A stretch of 64,000 nucleotides of DNA, from assembly GCF_035999195.1 (NCBI RefSeq), contig NZ_DASYGY010000009.1:1302001-1366000 (forward strand), in the 5' to 3' direction. The translations under genes were made by a program, and so were the position numbers. Below are positions 33,719 through 42,511 of this stretch, piece after piece. The notes beneath the pieces are model-generated. The model did not search any database and was not told where the DNA came from. It worked only from the letters and a program-made list of their open reading frames with translations. The DNA is from Pseudoxanthomonas sp. (GTDB lineage: Bacteria; Pseudomonadota; Gammaproteobacteria; Xanthomonadales; Xanthomonadaceae). The stretch's first letter is position 1. Each line of letters begins with the position of its first letter.

Positions 33719-34675
33719 TCAGCCCCCCACCCGCGGCGGCACGCGCGGCGGCGCGGCCTGCTGCTTGCCCAGCGCTTCCTTGGCCAGTTCGGCGATGCCG
33801 GCGATGGAACCGATGATGCCGCTGCTCTCCATCGGCATCAGCACGAACTTCTGGTTGGGCGCGGTGGCCAGTTCCTTGAACGCCTCCACGTACTTCTGGG
33901 CGATGAAGTAGTTGATCGCCTGCACGTCGCCCTTGGCGATGGCGTTGCTGACCATCTCGGTGGCCCTGGCTTCCGCTTCGGCCAGGCGCTCGCGCGCTTC
34001 GGCATCGCGGAAGGCGGCCTCCTTGCGGCCCTCGGCCTCCAGCACCGCGGCCTGCTTCTCGCCGTCGGCGCGCAGGATCTCGGACTGGCGCGACCCTTCG
34101 GCTTCCAGGATCTGCGCGCGCTTCTCGCGCTCGGCCTTCATCTGCCGGGCCATCGAGTCGATCAGGTCGCGCGGCGGCTGGATGTCGCGGATCTCGATGC
34201 GGTTGACCTTGATGCCCCACGGGTTGGTCGCCTGGTCGACCACGCTGAGCAGCTGCGCGTTGATGGTTTCGCGCTGGCTGAGGGATTCGTCCAGGTCCAT
34301 CGAACCGATCACGGTGCGGATGTTGGTCTGCACCAGCGCGATGGTCGCCTGCTCCAGATTGGACACTTCGTACGCCGCCTTGGCCGCGTCCAGCACCTGG
34401 AAGAACACCACCCCATCCACCTTCACCACGGCGTTGTCCTTGGTGATCACGTCCTGGCTGGGCACGTCGAGCACCTGCTCCATGACATTCACCTTACGAC
34501 CCACGCCGTAGATGATCGGGACCAGGAAATGCAGGCCCGGGTCCAGCGTGTGGGTGTACTTGCCGAAGCGTTCCACCGTCCACTCGAACCCCTGCGGCAC
34601 CATGCGTACCGTCTTGAACAGGATGATGACGCCGGCCACCAGCAGGATGATGGCGACGAAACTGGTTTCGAACAT
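33719..34675 (-). CDS. SPFH/Band-7 domain protein (QmcA/stomatin-like)
   Basis: A 318-residue protein with one N-terminal anchor (VAIILLVAGVIILFKTV), a Band 7 domain (VPQGFEWTVERFGKYTHTLDPGLHFLVP to IEIRDIQPPRDLID) and a coiled-coil (AEREKRAQILEAEGSRQSEILRADGEKQAAVLEAEGRKEAAF). Matches the stomatin/QmcA family in length and order. ATG 34675 starts the anchor; the frame remains open upstream but is antisense to the sigma factor. Head of the SPFH-NfeD operon, divergent from the sigma factor. Confidence 0.93.
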   Translation of the reverse strand: MFETSFVAIILLVAGVIILFKTVRMVPQGFEWTVERFGKYTHTLDPGLHFLVPIIYGVGRKVNVMEQVLDVPSQDVITKDNAVVKVDGVVFFQVLDAAKAAYEVSNLEQATIALVQTNIRTVIGSMDLDESLSQRETINAQLLSVVDQATNPWGIKVNRIEIRDIQPPRDLIDSMARQMKAEREKRAQILEAEGSRQSEILRADGEKQAAVLEAEGRKEAAFRDAEARERLAEAEARATEMVSNAIAKGDVQAINYFIAQKYVEAFKELATAPNQKFVLMPMESSGIIGSIAGIAELAKEALGKQQAAPPRVPPRVGG

Positions 34676-34837
34676 CGATGTTCCCCTCGTGATTCCCGGT
34701 GCGGCGAGTATAGACCGCCGCGCCGGCGTGGCCGGGACCGCCCGCCGTCGATCGGACAACGGTGAACTTCGGGGGTGCTGCGACGGTATTGCCTTCTGTC
34801 GCATCCCTACCTTCGGACGCCCGAAGAACCTCCCCGC

Positions 34838-35401
34838 TTGAGCCGATCGCAGTTCGCCATCGATATCCCGGACAGCCTGGTGGCCCGCGCACGCAGCGGG
34901 TGCCGGGAGGCGTTCGAGCAGATCTACCGTCGGTTCGAGCGCCCGGTGTTCACCCTGGCGCTGCGCATCTGCGGCGACCGCGAGGACGCCGGCGACGTCT
35001 TGCAGGACACCATGCTGAAACTGTTCCACCACCTGACGGACTACCGGGCCGACTGCCCGTTCTGGGGCTGGCTGCGGCAGATCGCGGTCAACGAAGCGCT
35101 GCTGCACATGCGCCGGCAGAAGCGGCTGGTCGCGGAAATCGCGGTGGACGAAGACGACCTGCCCGAGGATCGTGGCCCGCCGCCGTGGGCGGCCGCGGAC
35201 GCGGCCCTGCTGCAGCGCGTGCTCGACGCGTTGCCGGCCGCCACCCGCAGCGTGCTGTGGCTCTACCACGCCGAGGGCTATACCCACGACGAGATCGCCG
35301 CGCTGATGCAGCGCACGCCGAGCTTCTCCAAGTCGCAACTCGCGCGCGGCACCCGCCGGCTGCGGGCGCTGCTGAACATCGAGGAACCCGTCCATGCCTG
35401 A
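34838..35401 (+). CDS. ECF-type RNA polymerase sigma factor
   Basis: A 187-residue ECF sigma factor: region 2 at FEQIYRRFERPVFTLALRICGDREDAGDVLQDTMLKLFHHL, region 4 at LDALPAATRSVLWLYHAEGYTHDEIAALMQRTPSFSKSQLARGTRRLR. No ATG fits; TTG 34838 (MSRSQFAIDI) gives a normal N-terminus, and GTG 34775 would add 21 residues. Neither has a clear ribosome-binding site. It overlaps the next gene by 8 bp. Confidence 0.88.
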   Translation: MSRSQFAIDIPDSLVARARSGCREAFEQIYRRFERPVFTLALRICGDREDAGDVLQDTMLKLFHHLTDYRADCPFWGWLRQIAVNEALLHMRRQKRLVAEIAVDEDDLPEDRGPPPWAAADAALLQRVLDALPAATRSVLWLYHAEGYTHDEIAALMQRTPSFSKSQLARGTRRLRALLNIEEPVHA

Positions 35402-36092
35402 TTCCCGTAGCCGTGATCCGATGCCGCGCGACTGGCGCGAGGCGTTCGCCGCCCTGCCGCTGGACACGCCACCCGAGGGCGGCTGGCAGCGCGTCGCCGC
35501 CGCCTTGCCGCCGGCGGAGGCCCCCGTGCGGCGCTCCGTGCGCTGGCGTCGTCCTGCGCTGGCGCTGGTGGCGACCGCGTCCTTCGCTGCCGTGGTCCCG
35601 CTGATGCACTGGCGCGCCGTGGATACCACGCCGCCGCGGCAGCCTTCCCCCGCCGTGGCCGACACGGCGGACGCGTCCGCGATACCGCCCGCCACCGCTA
35701 CCGGGACGGACTTCCCCGCTACTGCTCCGCCCTCACCGCCGGAAGCACCTGCGCCCGCGAACGTGGCCGCCGTGCCGACGGTGCGTGCCGCGAAGGGCAG
35801 CGCGCCTGCCCGGCTGGACGCGCTCTATACCGAATCCGCACGGCTCGAGGCCGTGCTGGCGCAGCTGCCCGACCGCAGCGCCGGCAACGTCGCTGCGCTC
35901 GCGGTCAGCGCCGAACTGCAGGACCAGGTGACCCACATCGACCTTGCGCTCTCGCAACCGGCGCTGCCCGACGACACCCGTGCCGCGCTGTGGGAAGAGC
36001 GTGTCGACACCTTGCGCCAGCTCACCGGCGTGGAAGCCACCCAGCGCTGGCAGGTCGCGCTCAACGACGACGGCGACAGCGCCGTCTACTGA
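35394..36092 (+). CDS. Probable anti-sigma factor, membrane-anchored
   Basis: A 232-residue protein with a short cytoplasmic N-terminus (RDWREAFAALPLDTPPEGGWQRVAAALP), one membrane segment near residues 52-68 (ALALVATASFAAVVPLM) and a long Pro/Ala/Thr-rich linker leading to a helical outer domain. Overlap with the sigma gene and topology suggest an anti-sigma factor; no zinc-binding Cys/His motif is seen. The domain plan differs from the first anti-sigma at 11015, so the systems are not recent copies. Confidence 0.65.
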   Translation: MPDSRSRDPMPRDWREAFAALPLDTPPEGGWQRVAAALPPAEAPVRRSVRWRRPALALVATASFAAVVPLMHWRAVDTTPPRQPSPAVADTADASAIPPATATGTDFPATAPPSPPEAPAPANVAAVPTVRAAKGSAPARLDALYTESARLEAVLAQLPDRSAGNVAALAVSAELQDQVTHIDLALSQPALPDDTRAALWEERVDTLRQLTGVEATQRWQVALNDDGDSAVY

Positions 36093-36119
36093 TCCGGAAC
36101 CGCAACAGGGAGATCCACC

Positions 36120-37292
36120 ATGTTCAAACCCCTTTCCCGCCCGCTGCTCACCCTCGCACTGGTCGCGGCGCTGCCGGCCCTCGCGCAACAGCCCGATGCC
36201 GGCCGACAGAAGGAACTCGATGAGGCCCGCGCCGACCTGCAGCGCGCCGCCGGGCGCGTGGCCGAACTGTCGCGTGGCGCCGGCGACCTCCGCATGCCGA
36301 TCCACATCGACCAGCGCATCGTGAGCCGCCCGCGGCTGGGCGTACTGCTGTCCGGCGACGACGCGGCCGGCGTTCGCATCACCGGCGTGACGCCGGAGAG
36401 CGGCGCGGCCAAGGCCGGGCTGAAGGCCGGCGACCGCCTGCTGCGCGTGGCCGGCGAGCCGGTCCGCGGCGATAACGCCGAAGCACGCGTGGCCCATGCC
36501 CGCGAACTGCTGACGGACCTCAAGGTGGACGCGGCCGTGCGGATCACCTACCAGCGCGACGGCAAGACGCACGATGCCAGCGTCACCCCGACGCGGGTCT
36601 CGCCACGCATCGCCTTCAGCGGCGACGGTCCGCGCACCGTCTTCCTCCGCAGCGGCGATGGCGGCATGCCGCAGATCGACGACCTGCTGCTGCCGCTGGA
36701 TTCCATCGATCAGGTCATCTCGCCCGACGTGCAGCGCGAACTCCGCCAACTGGGCCGACTGGGCGACTGCAAAGGGGAGGAGTGCCGGCTGCCTGCACTG
36801 GCCGAAGCGTTCCGCTGGAGCAGCCTCAACCTGGCCACGGTGGATGCGTCGCTGGGTCGCTACTTCGGCACCGACGCCGGTGTCCTGGTGCTGTCGGCCG
36901 GCGACGAACTGGCAGGCCTGCAGGCCGGCGACGTGATCCGCAAGGTGGACGGCACGCCGGTGGCGACGCCGCGCGACGTGACCCAGTCCCTGCGCGGCAA
37001 GCCGGAAGACGCCAAGGTCGCGATCGAGTATCTGCGCGACCGGCAGACGCGGACCAGCACGGTGTCGATACCCAAGGCGCCGACCTTCCGCTTCCCCGCG
37101 ACGTCGAGGATCACCGTCAAGCCGCGTGTCGCCGTCGGGACTGGCCAGACGCCGACCGTCGTCGAGAAGCGCCGCGTGATGATCGTTACCCCGGACGGCA
37201 ACGTGCAGACCTTCGACGACGGTGTGGACAACGCCGCGCAGCCTTCCGCATCTCCTGCACCGCCCGCGGGCAAGGGCGGCGCCGTGCTCTGA
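36120..37292 (+). CDS. Exported protein with two PDZ domains
   Basis: A 390-residue protein with a signal peptide (MFKPLSRPLLTLALVAALPALA before QQ). A short coiled helix follows, then PDZ1 at about 70-155 (RLGVLLSG...GVTPESGAAKAGLKAGDRLLRVAGEPV) and PDZ2 at about 250-330 (GVLVLSAGDELAGLQAGDVIRKVDGTPV). No serine-protease domain, so it is not HtrA. It sits 27 bp after the anti-sigma gene and may be the periplasmic sensor or effector of this sigma module. A strong terminator follows. Confidence 0.82.
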   Translation: MFKPLSRPLLTLALVAALPALAQQPDAGRQKELDEARADLQRAAGRVAELSRGAGDLRMPIHIDQRIVSRPRLGVLLSGDDAAGVRITGVTPESGAAKAGLKAGDRLLRVAGEPVRGDNAEARVAHARELLTDLKVDAAVRITYQRDGKTHDASVTPTRVSPRIAFSGDGPRTVFLRSGDGGMPQIDDLLLPLDSIDQVISPDVQRELRQLGRLGDCKGEECRLPALAEAFRWSSLNLATVDASLGRYFGTDAGVLVLSAGDELAGLQAGDVIRKVDGTPVATPRDVTQSLRGKPEDAKVAIEYLRDRQTRTSTVSIPKAPTFRFPATSRITVKPRVAVGTGQTPTVVEKRRVMIVTPDGNVQTFDDGVDNAAQPSASPAPPAGKGGAVL

Positions 37293-37330
37293 CACGCGCC
37301 ATTACAAGAGAGAGACCGCATGAATCCCCT

Positions 37331-37359
37331 ACCCCCGCCTGCGCGGGGGTCTTTTTTTT
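37331..37359 (+). terminator. Rho-independent terminator of the second sigma operon
   Basis: ACCCCCGC / GCGGGGGT stem with a CTGC loop, then CTTTTTTTT. It ends the sigma / anti-sigma / PDZ operon. Confidence 0.93.
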
Positions 37360-37394
37360 GGGGGGAAGGCACATCCGTGTGCCGGAGAGAACGC

Positions 37395-38333
37395 TCAGCG
37401 CGTGTCGGCCGGCGCGGGCTCCACCCAGTCGGCGAACACCTTGGCGATGGCGGCATCCGCCACCGGCTTGCCCGCCTGCACCTCGCCGGCCTGGGTGAAC
37501 AGCGGGACGATCATCGCCATACCGTCGACCCTGGTCTTCAGATGCACGCCCGGCGCCTTCGTCAGGAAACCGTTCCAGTGCGCACGCACCTTGGCCCAGT
37601 AGGCGGCGGTGGCCTGCCAGTAGTTGCGCGCCGGCGTGAAGTCGACCTCGGTGGTCTTGATGTAATCGTTGAAGCCGAACTCGCGCGCCAGTTCCACCCG
37701 GGTGCCGTCGGGCCTGCGCAGCACCTTGGTGTTGAACTGCTCGTGGGTCCAGCCGTTCGGCGTCAGCGTGTGGCGGTTGACCACCGACAGCGCGTTGTAG
37801 TCGCTGCGCTTGCTGTACTCGCGTCGCGGCAGCGGCCGCCAGCTCGGGTCGCTGGTCCAGGTGGCCACGCCGTTGGCGTAGTCCCAGCGCCCGGTGCCGC
37901 AGTAGCGCGGCGCATCGCTGACCTCGTAGACGCACTGCGTCCAGGCACCGCGCTTGGCGTCGGCAGGGAGCGAGCGCACATGCCAGGTCTGGTCGGCGGT
38001 GAATTCGAAGCGCGTCGGCGCCTCGTAGAACCAGTCCTGTCGCCAGTGTTTGGTGACGTGGCCGCTTTTGGCGTCCACGAGGATGTGCTGCAGGACGATG
38101 CGCGTGGGCGTGTCCTCGACGACGATCACCGTCTCGTCGCCACCACTGCGCATCGCCGGCCGGCGCTCGTAGCCGGGCTGCAGCAGCACCGTTTCGTCGA
38201 AGGCGAAATCGACGGTGTAGTCGCCCTGCATCGCCAGGATCGACTGGCGGTCGCGGGCGGGATCCGCCGCCAGGGCTGACGCGGACAGAGACAGGAGGAG
38301 GGTGGACAGCGCAATGGCGACCGGTTTCGTCAT
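37395..38333 (-). CDS. DUF6607-like exported protein of the heme locus
   Basis: A 312-residue protein with a signal peptide (MTKPVAIALSTLLLSLSASALA before AD). The mature part is rich in Trp/Tyr/Arg (for example VTKHWRQDWFYEAPTRFEF) and resembles the DUF6607 proteins that accompany heme-uptake genes in Xanthomonadaceae. No enzyme motif seen. Last gene of the hemP operon, 13 bp after the preceding ORF. Confidence 0.7.
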   Translation of the reverse strand: MTKPVAIALSTLLLSLSASALAADPARDRQSILAMQGDYTVDFAFDETVLLQPGYERRPAMRSGGDETVIVVEDTPTRIVLQHILVDAKSGHVTKHWRQDWFYEAPTRFEFTADQTWHVRSLPADAKRGAWTQCVYEVSDAPRYCGTGRWDYANGVATWTSDPSWRPLPRREYSKRSDYNALSVVNRHTLTPNGWTHEQFNTKVLRRPDGTRVELAREFGFNDYIKTTEVDFTPARNYWQATAAYWAKVRAHWNGFLTKAPGVHLKTRVDGMAMIVPLFTQAGEVQAGKPVADAAIAKVFADWVEPAPADTR

Positions 38334-38346
38334 GGGGGTGGTCTCT

Positions 38347-38973
38347 CTACTTGAGTCTGATCAGCGGCACGACGTTGTCGGCCGCCTCATTGTTCGATTC
38401 CAGAGCGGTGGCGTCGACGCGCGACGAGGGCTCGCTGCTGCCGCCGCGCAGCCCGCTTTCCAGATCGGCGCCTTCCGCCCGCGCAATGCGTCGCGCGGTG
38501 GCGATACCCAGCGGCGACATCGGTGACAGGCTGGCGGCGAGTACCGGCAACGAAGTGGGGCGCGGCACCGCATGCAGCTGCAGGGCACAGGCGCGCCACG
38601 GGCCTCCGAGCAGGCGTCCGGCGAGCCGCTGCCACAGCCGCTCGGCAAGGCCGGCGGCGGCGTCGCCTCCGCCCTTCGGCAGCGACGCCATCAGGCGGTC
38701 CCAGGCGACGAAGTCGCTGTCCGGCAGCAGGCAGAGGCGCCAGCAGCAGCGCCCCTGCGCGTCGAAGAACAGCAGCCGCTCGTCCAGCCCGTCGCTGTCG
38801 ACGCCGGCATGGGCCTGCACCCGCACTGCCTGCTGCCAGCCCACGAGCTCGCTGCCCTGCTGCGTGCGGTACAGGCACAGCACAGGACCCAACGCCGCCA
38901 GCTGTTCGGCAGCGGGGAACGCATCCGTCGATGCGTCGACGATCCTCTCCGGCAGCGCGCGCAGCGTCGCCAT
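38347..38973 (-). CDS. Heme-locus accessory protein, function unknown
   Basis: A 208-residue cytoplasmic protein starting MATLRALPERIV, with a Trp/Arg/Leu-rich middle (LLFFDAQGRCCWRLCLLPDSDFVAWDRLM). Proteins at this position are often called hemin transport proteins, without experimental support that I know of. It lies 4 bp after the receptor stop. No HemS/HmuS heme-degrading signature seen. Confidence 0.6.
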   Translation of the reverse strand: MATLRALPERIVDASTDAFPAAEQLAALGPVLCLYRTQQGSELVGWQQAVRVQAHAGVDSDGLDERLLFFDAQGRCCWRLCLLPDSDFVAWDRLMASLPKGGGDAAAGLAERLWQRLAGRLLGGPWRACALQLHAVPRPTSLPVLAASLSPMSPLGIATARRIARAEGADLESGLRGGSSEPSSRVDATALESNNEAADNVVPLIRLK

Positions 38974-38977
38974 GGCG

Positions 38978-41209
38978 CTACCAGCTCACCGACAGGCTGG
39001 CCGACAGCGTGCGGCCGGGCGAGGTGTAGCGCTCCAGCGTGGTGCTGGCCGCGGATACCAGGGCGATGTCGCCGGCGTCGATGTACGTCCTGTCGGCCAG
39101 GTTCAGCACACCGACGTTCACCCTGGCACCCGGCGCGAAGTTCCAGTGCGCGTACAGGTCGACTACGCCGTAGCCGGGCTGACGGTAATAGGTATCGGCG
39201 GAGACGCGGTCCTTGCGGTCGACGAACCGGCCCGCCAGTTCGGCACCCCAGGCTTCGGCATCGTAGGCGATGCCCAGCGTGGCGGTGAGCGGATCCACGC
39301 TGTCCAGCGGCACGTCGTCGGTGCGGTTCTGGCCACGCGACCAGGCCGCTGCGCCGCGCAGCGACCAGCCATCGAGCGCCCGCGACCACGCGCCGAGGTC
39401 GGCGCCGGCCTTCAGCTCGACGCCGTGGATCTGCGCGTCCGCCACGTTCTGCGACTGGTACACCATCAGGCCGTCATCGTTGACGCCGATGAAGCGCATC
39501 GATTCGATGAAGTCGTCGTAGCGGTTGTAGTAGCCGGACAGGCTGGCATGGACGGCATCGCCGGCGTAGCGCACGCCGGCCTCCAGCCCGTCGCTGGTCT
39601 CCGGCTTCAGATCCGGATTGGCGATGGCGGTGTAGCCGAACTGCACATTGGTGAAGCCGATGTTGACGTCGTTGTAGGGCGGCGAGCGGAAGCCGCGCGC
39701 ATAACCGCCGAACAGCGACCAGTCCGGGGCGAACTTCCACACCATGCCCAGCTTCGGCGAGACGCTGGTCTCGCGGATGTCGGCCAGCACCACGCCCGGA
39801 TTGTCGCCGGCGAAGATGGCGTCCTGCTCGGGATCGAGGCGGTAGTGGTCCACGCGCAGGCCGGGTACCAGGCGGACGCTGCCGCCGGCGAAGCTGATTT
39901 CGTCCTGCACGTACAACGCCGCGGTGGTGGTCTCGCTGACGGGGAAGTCGCGTACGGGGAAGACGTCCGGCAGCATCACCGGCGTGCCGACGCCGGTCAG
40001 CGGGAACGTCCGCAGGCCATCGCGCTTCTGCCTCGTCTCGGCACGCGACAGGTCGATGCCGTAGGCCAGCTCGTGGCGTACGCCATCACCGAAGGCCTTC
40101 CGGACATTGGCCTGCAGGCCGTACGTCCGCTGGTCGAAATTGAACTGGCGCTCGCGGATGTCGCGCAGCGTGGGCGCCGGCAGCGTGCGTTCCTCGCGCG
40201 TGTCCTGCGTGGTCTCGCTGTCCTGACGGTAGAGCTGCCAGTCCAGACTGTCCGCGAAGGCGGATGCCAGGCCGTTCCATTCGTGCGAGACCGCCACCCG
40301 TGCGCGTGTCTGCTTATCGCGCGCGGTCACCGAGGTGTGGGTCGCGCCCGTCAACGGCTGCAGGCCGCGCTGGGTCAGCAGGTCGGTGTCGGTGGCGTCT
40401 TCGTTGCCCTCGACCGTCAGGGCGAACTGGTGGTCCTGGTCCGGCGCGTACACCAGTTTGGCCAACAGGCTGCGACCGTCGCGTTCCTGCGGATTGGGGT
40501 GCGTGCGCGCACTGCCGAAACCGCCGACGCTGCCCTGGTTCTCGGTTTCCCTGCCCTGGCGATGGCTGACATTGACCAGGCCGCTCCAGCGCTCACCGAC
40601 GAAGGCGGCCGTCGCGCCGCCGAGCAGGCCGTCCCAACTGCCGTCGTAGCCGAGACGGCCGCCGAAGTAGGCGTCCTTGCCGTCTTCCAGATAGTCGGAC
40701 GGATCCTTGGTGATGAACGACACCACCCCGCCGAGTGCGTCCGAACCGTACAGCGCACTGGAGGGGCCGCGGACGATCTCGACGCGCTTGAGCGTGTCCA
40801 GGTCGATGAAGTTTCGGTTCGCATTCGAGAAGCTGCCGATCGAGAAGGCGTCCGACACCGCGATGCCGTCGGTCTGGATGCGTACGCGGTTGGCGTCCAG
40901 CCCGCGGATGCGGAAGCCTCCCAGCCCGAACCGGCCGAAGCTCGAGGTCACCGTGACGCCCGGCTCGTAGCGGACCAGCTGCTTGATGTCGCGGATCAGC
41001 TGGTCGTCCAGTTGCTGGCGATCGATGACGCTGACGGTGTTGGGCACGTCCACCACGGCACGCTCGGTGCGCGTGGCGGTGACCTGGATGCGGTCGAACT
41101 CCTTCGCATCGGCCGGCGAGGCGGCGGAGGCGTCGGCGGGTGTTGCGGCATGGGCATGGCCGGCGAGGGCCAGCCACACGGCCGCAGTGAGCAGCGTGGG
41201 GCGCATCAT
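38978..41209 (-). CDS. TonB-dependent heme/hemoglobin receptor
   Basis: A 743-residue outer-membrane receptor of the hemoglobin/transferrin/lactoferrin group. Signal peptide about 1-21 (MMRPTLLTAAVWLALAGHAHA), TonB box FDRIQVTATRTERAV, plug motifs FRIRGLDANRVRIQTDG and IVRGPSSALYGSDALGGVVSF, and a barrel ending SVSW. The family-typical FRAP/NPNL region appears as FRSPPYNDVNIGFT and NPDLKPETSDGLEAGVRY. It follows hemP, and gene order hemP-receptor-accessory genes supports heme as ligand. Confidence 0.9.
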   Translation of the reverse strand: MMRPTLLTAAVWLALAGHAHAATPADASAASPADAKEFDRIQVTATRTERAVVDVPNTVSVIDRQQLDDQLIRDIKQLVRYEPGVTVTSSFGRFGLGGFRIRGLDANRVRIQTDGIAVSDAFSIGSFSNANRNFIDLDTLKRVEIVRGPSSALYGSDALGGVVSFITKDPSDYLEDGKDAYFGGRLGYDGSWDGLLGGATAAFVGERWSGLVNVSHRQGRETENQGSVGGFGSARTHPNPQERDGRSLLAKLVYAPDQDHQFALTVEGNEDATDTDLLTQRGLQPLTGATHTSVTARDKQTRARVAVSHEWNGLASAFADSLDWQLYRQDSETTQDTREERTLPAPTLRDIRERQFNFDQRTYGLQANVRKAFGDGVRHELAYGIDLSRAETRQKRDGLRTFPLTGVGTPVMLPDVFPVRDFPVSETTTAALYVQDEISFAGGSVRLVPGLRVDHYRLDPEQDAIFAGDNPGVVLADIRETSVSPKLGMVWKFAPDWSLFGGYARGFRSPPYNDVNIGFTNVQFGYTAIANPDLKPETSDGLEAGVRYAGDAVHASLSGYYNRYDDFIESMRFIGVNDDGLMVYQSQNVADAQIHGVELKAGADLGAWSRALDGWSLRGAAAWSRGQNRTDDVPLDSVDPLTATLGIAYDAEAWGAELAGRFVDRKDRVSADTYYRQPGYGVVDLYAHWNFAPGARVNVGVLNLADRTYIDAGDIALVSAASTTLERYTSPGRTLSASLSVSW

Positions 41210-41330
41210 GGCGTACAGCATTCCTGTGGGGTATGGAGAACCCGGAAGGCTGGCGGCCGGAGAATCCTTGGCTGGCGCCCGGTGGAGAGAGTCGATGCCG
41301 TCGGCCACGCGTGCCGACGGTATGGCGTGT

Positions 41331-41537
41331 TTACTTGGTGAGGATCAGCTTGTCGTTGCTGGTGTGGCGCAGCCGGTAGACGCGGTCGCCGTGGCGGATC
41401 AGTACTTCCCGATGGCCCTTCAGCAGGGTCTCGCTGTCCAGGGCGTCATCGTCGCGCGGCGAAGCGGACGGCAGGGAGAGGCGCTCACGCAGCATCAGCG
41501 TGTCGGCGAGGGGCAGTGCAGTGACGTTCGGGATCAT
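41331..41537 (-). CDS. hemP: Hemin uptake protein HemP
   Basis: A 68-residue protein whose C-terminus (SETLLKGHREVLIRHGDRVYRLRHTSNDKLILTK, given here only as landmark ends LLKGHREV and DKLILTK) is the HemP family signature. HemP activates or assists heme-uptake gene expression in other bacteria. ATG 41537 starts after a CCGGAG ribosome-binding site. A Fur box lies 28 bp upstream. First gene of the heme operon. Confidence 0.92.
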   Translation of the reverse strand: MIPNVTALPLADTLMLRERLSLPSASPRDDDALDSETLLKGHREVLIRHGDRVYRLRHTSNDKLILTK

Positions 41538-41564
41538 GGATAGCTCCGGAGAAGGAACGCCATT

Positions 41565-41584
41565 GATGATAATGATTCTTATTT
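41565..41584. promoter_or_regulatory. Fur box before hemP
   Basis: GATGATAATGATTCTTATTT closely matches the Fur consensus repeats GATAAT-GATAAT-CATTATC. Position just upstream of hemP fits iron repression of the heme operon. Confidence 0.82.
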
Positions 41585-41661
41585 GCGCGTCAACACCTGC
41601 GCATTCTCCCCGGACCAGCGGACAAATGAGAATGGCTCCGCCGTCGCACCGCACGCATCCT

Positions 41662-41667
41662 TACAAT
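41662..41667 (+). promoter_or_regulatory. -10 box of the manganese exporter gene
   Basis: TACAAT lies 17 bp before the riboswitch aptamer starts, well placed for transcription starting at about 41675. The -35 region is weak. Confidence 0.45.
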
Positions 41668-41683
41668 GCGCGCACTTTCCTCC

Positions 41684-41865
41684 TCCGGGGAGTAGCCCAC
41701 CCGTCCTGACGGGGTCCGCGCGTCAACACACTTGGTCCACCGACCATGGCGCACGGGACGAAGCGATCCGCTTCGCCGGGCAAGACCGAAGGCAGGCGTC
41801 GCGCTTACCCGGGCCGGGCAGTGCGTCGTTTGCCTTCGCGCACGACGCGAATGCCTGGCCCCGGA
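41684..41865 (+). promoter_or_regulatory. yybP-ykoY manganese riboswitch
   Basis: Closing stem TCCGGGG (41684-41690) pairs with CCCCGGA (41859-41865). The conserved GGGGAGTAGCCC, the TCAACACACTTGG stretch, and the GGGCAAGACCGAAGGCAGGC motif match the yybP-ykoY class. The aptamer ends 7 nt before the exporter ATG, so closing of the stem would expose or hide the ribosome-binding site (GGAG at the stem base). Mn2+ would turn the exporter on; the direction is from family knowledge. Confidence 0.95.
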
Positions 41866-41872
41866 GTTGTTG

Positions 41873-42442
41873 ATGCAATCGCTGCACGCCCTGCTGGTGT
41901 CCACCGGCACCGTCACCCTGGCCGAGATCGGCGACAAGACCCAGTTGCTGGCCCTGCTGCTGGCCGCGCGCTACCGCAAGCCCTGGCCCATCGCCTGGGG
42001 CATCCTCGTCGCGACCCTGGTGAATCACGCCCTCTCCGCCTGGCTGGGCGCGGAACTGACCGACTGGCTGTCGCCCGAGGTGCTGCGCTGGCTGGTGGCC
42101 GCCAGCTTCCTGGCCGTGGCGCTATGGACCCTCAAGCCGGACACGCTGGACGAGAATGAGACGCTGCCCGCCCACGGCGCCTTCATTGCCACCACCATCG
42201 CCTTCTTCCTGGCCGAGATCGGCGACAAGACCCAGATCGCCACGGTGCTGCTGGCCACCAAGTACACGCCGCTGTGGCAGGTCATCGCCGGCACCACGGT
42301 GGGCATGTTGCTGGCCAACCTGCCGGTGGTCTGGCTGGGTCATCGTTTCGCCGACCGGCTGCCGCTGACGCTGGCGCGCAGCCTGGCCGCGGTGGTGTTC
42401 CTGGCCCTGGCGATCTGGGTGGCCTGGCACGGCATCGGCTGA
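41873..42442 (+). CDS. UPF0016/GDT1 family manganese exporter (MneA-like)
   Basis: A 189-residue membrane protein made of two homologous halves, each with the signature EIGDKT (18-23 and 115-120), the metal-site motif of the TMEM165/GDT1/UPF0016 family. About six hydrophobic segments. In bacteria this family includes Mn exporters called MneA. The manganese riboswitch directly before it supports Mn2+ efflux. ATG 41873. Confidence 0.92.
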   Translation: MQSLHALLVSTGTVTLAEIGDKTQLLALLLAARYRKPWPIAWGILVATLVNHALSAWLGAELTDWLSPEVLRWLVAASFLAVALWTLKPDTLDENETLPAHGAFIATTIAFFLAEIGDKTQIATVLLATKYTPLWQVIAGTTVGMLLANLPVVWLGHRFADRLPLTLARSLAAVVFLALAIWVAWHGIG

Positions 42443-42511
42443 ACGACCGGGACGGGGCCGCGCGGCTGCTAGACTGCGCGGTCAGAACAACAGGCAGGTC
42501 TGGGGGAATAC

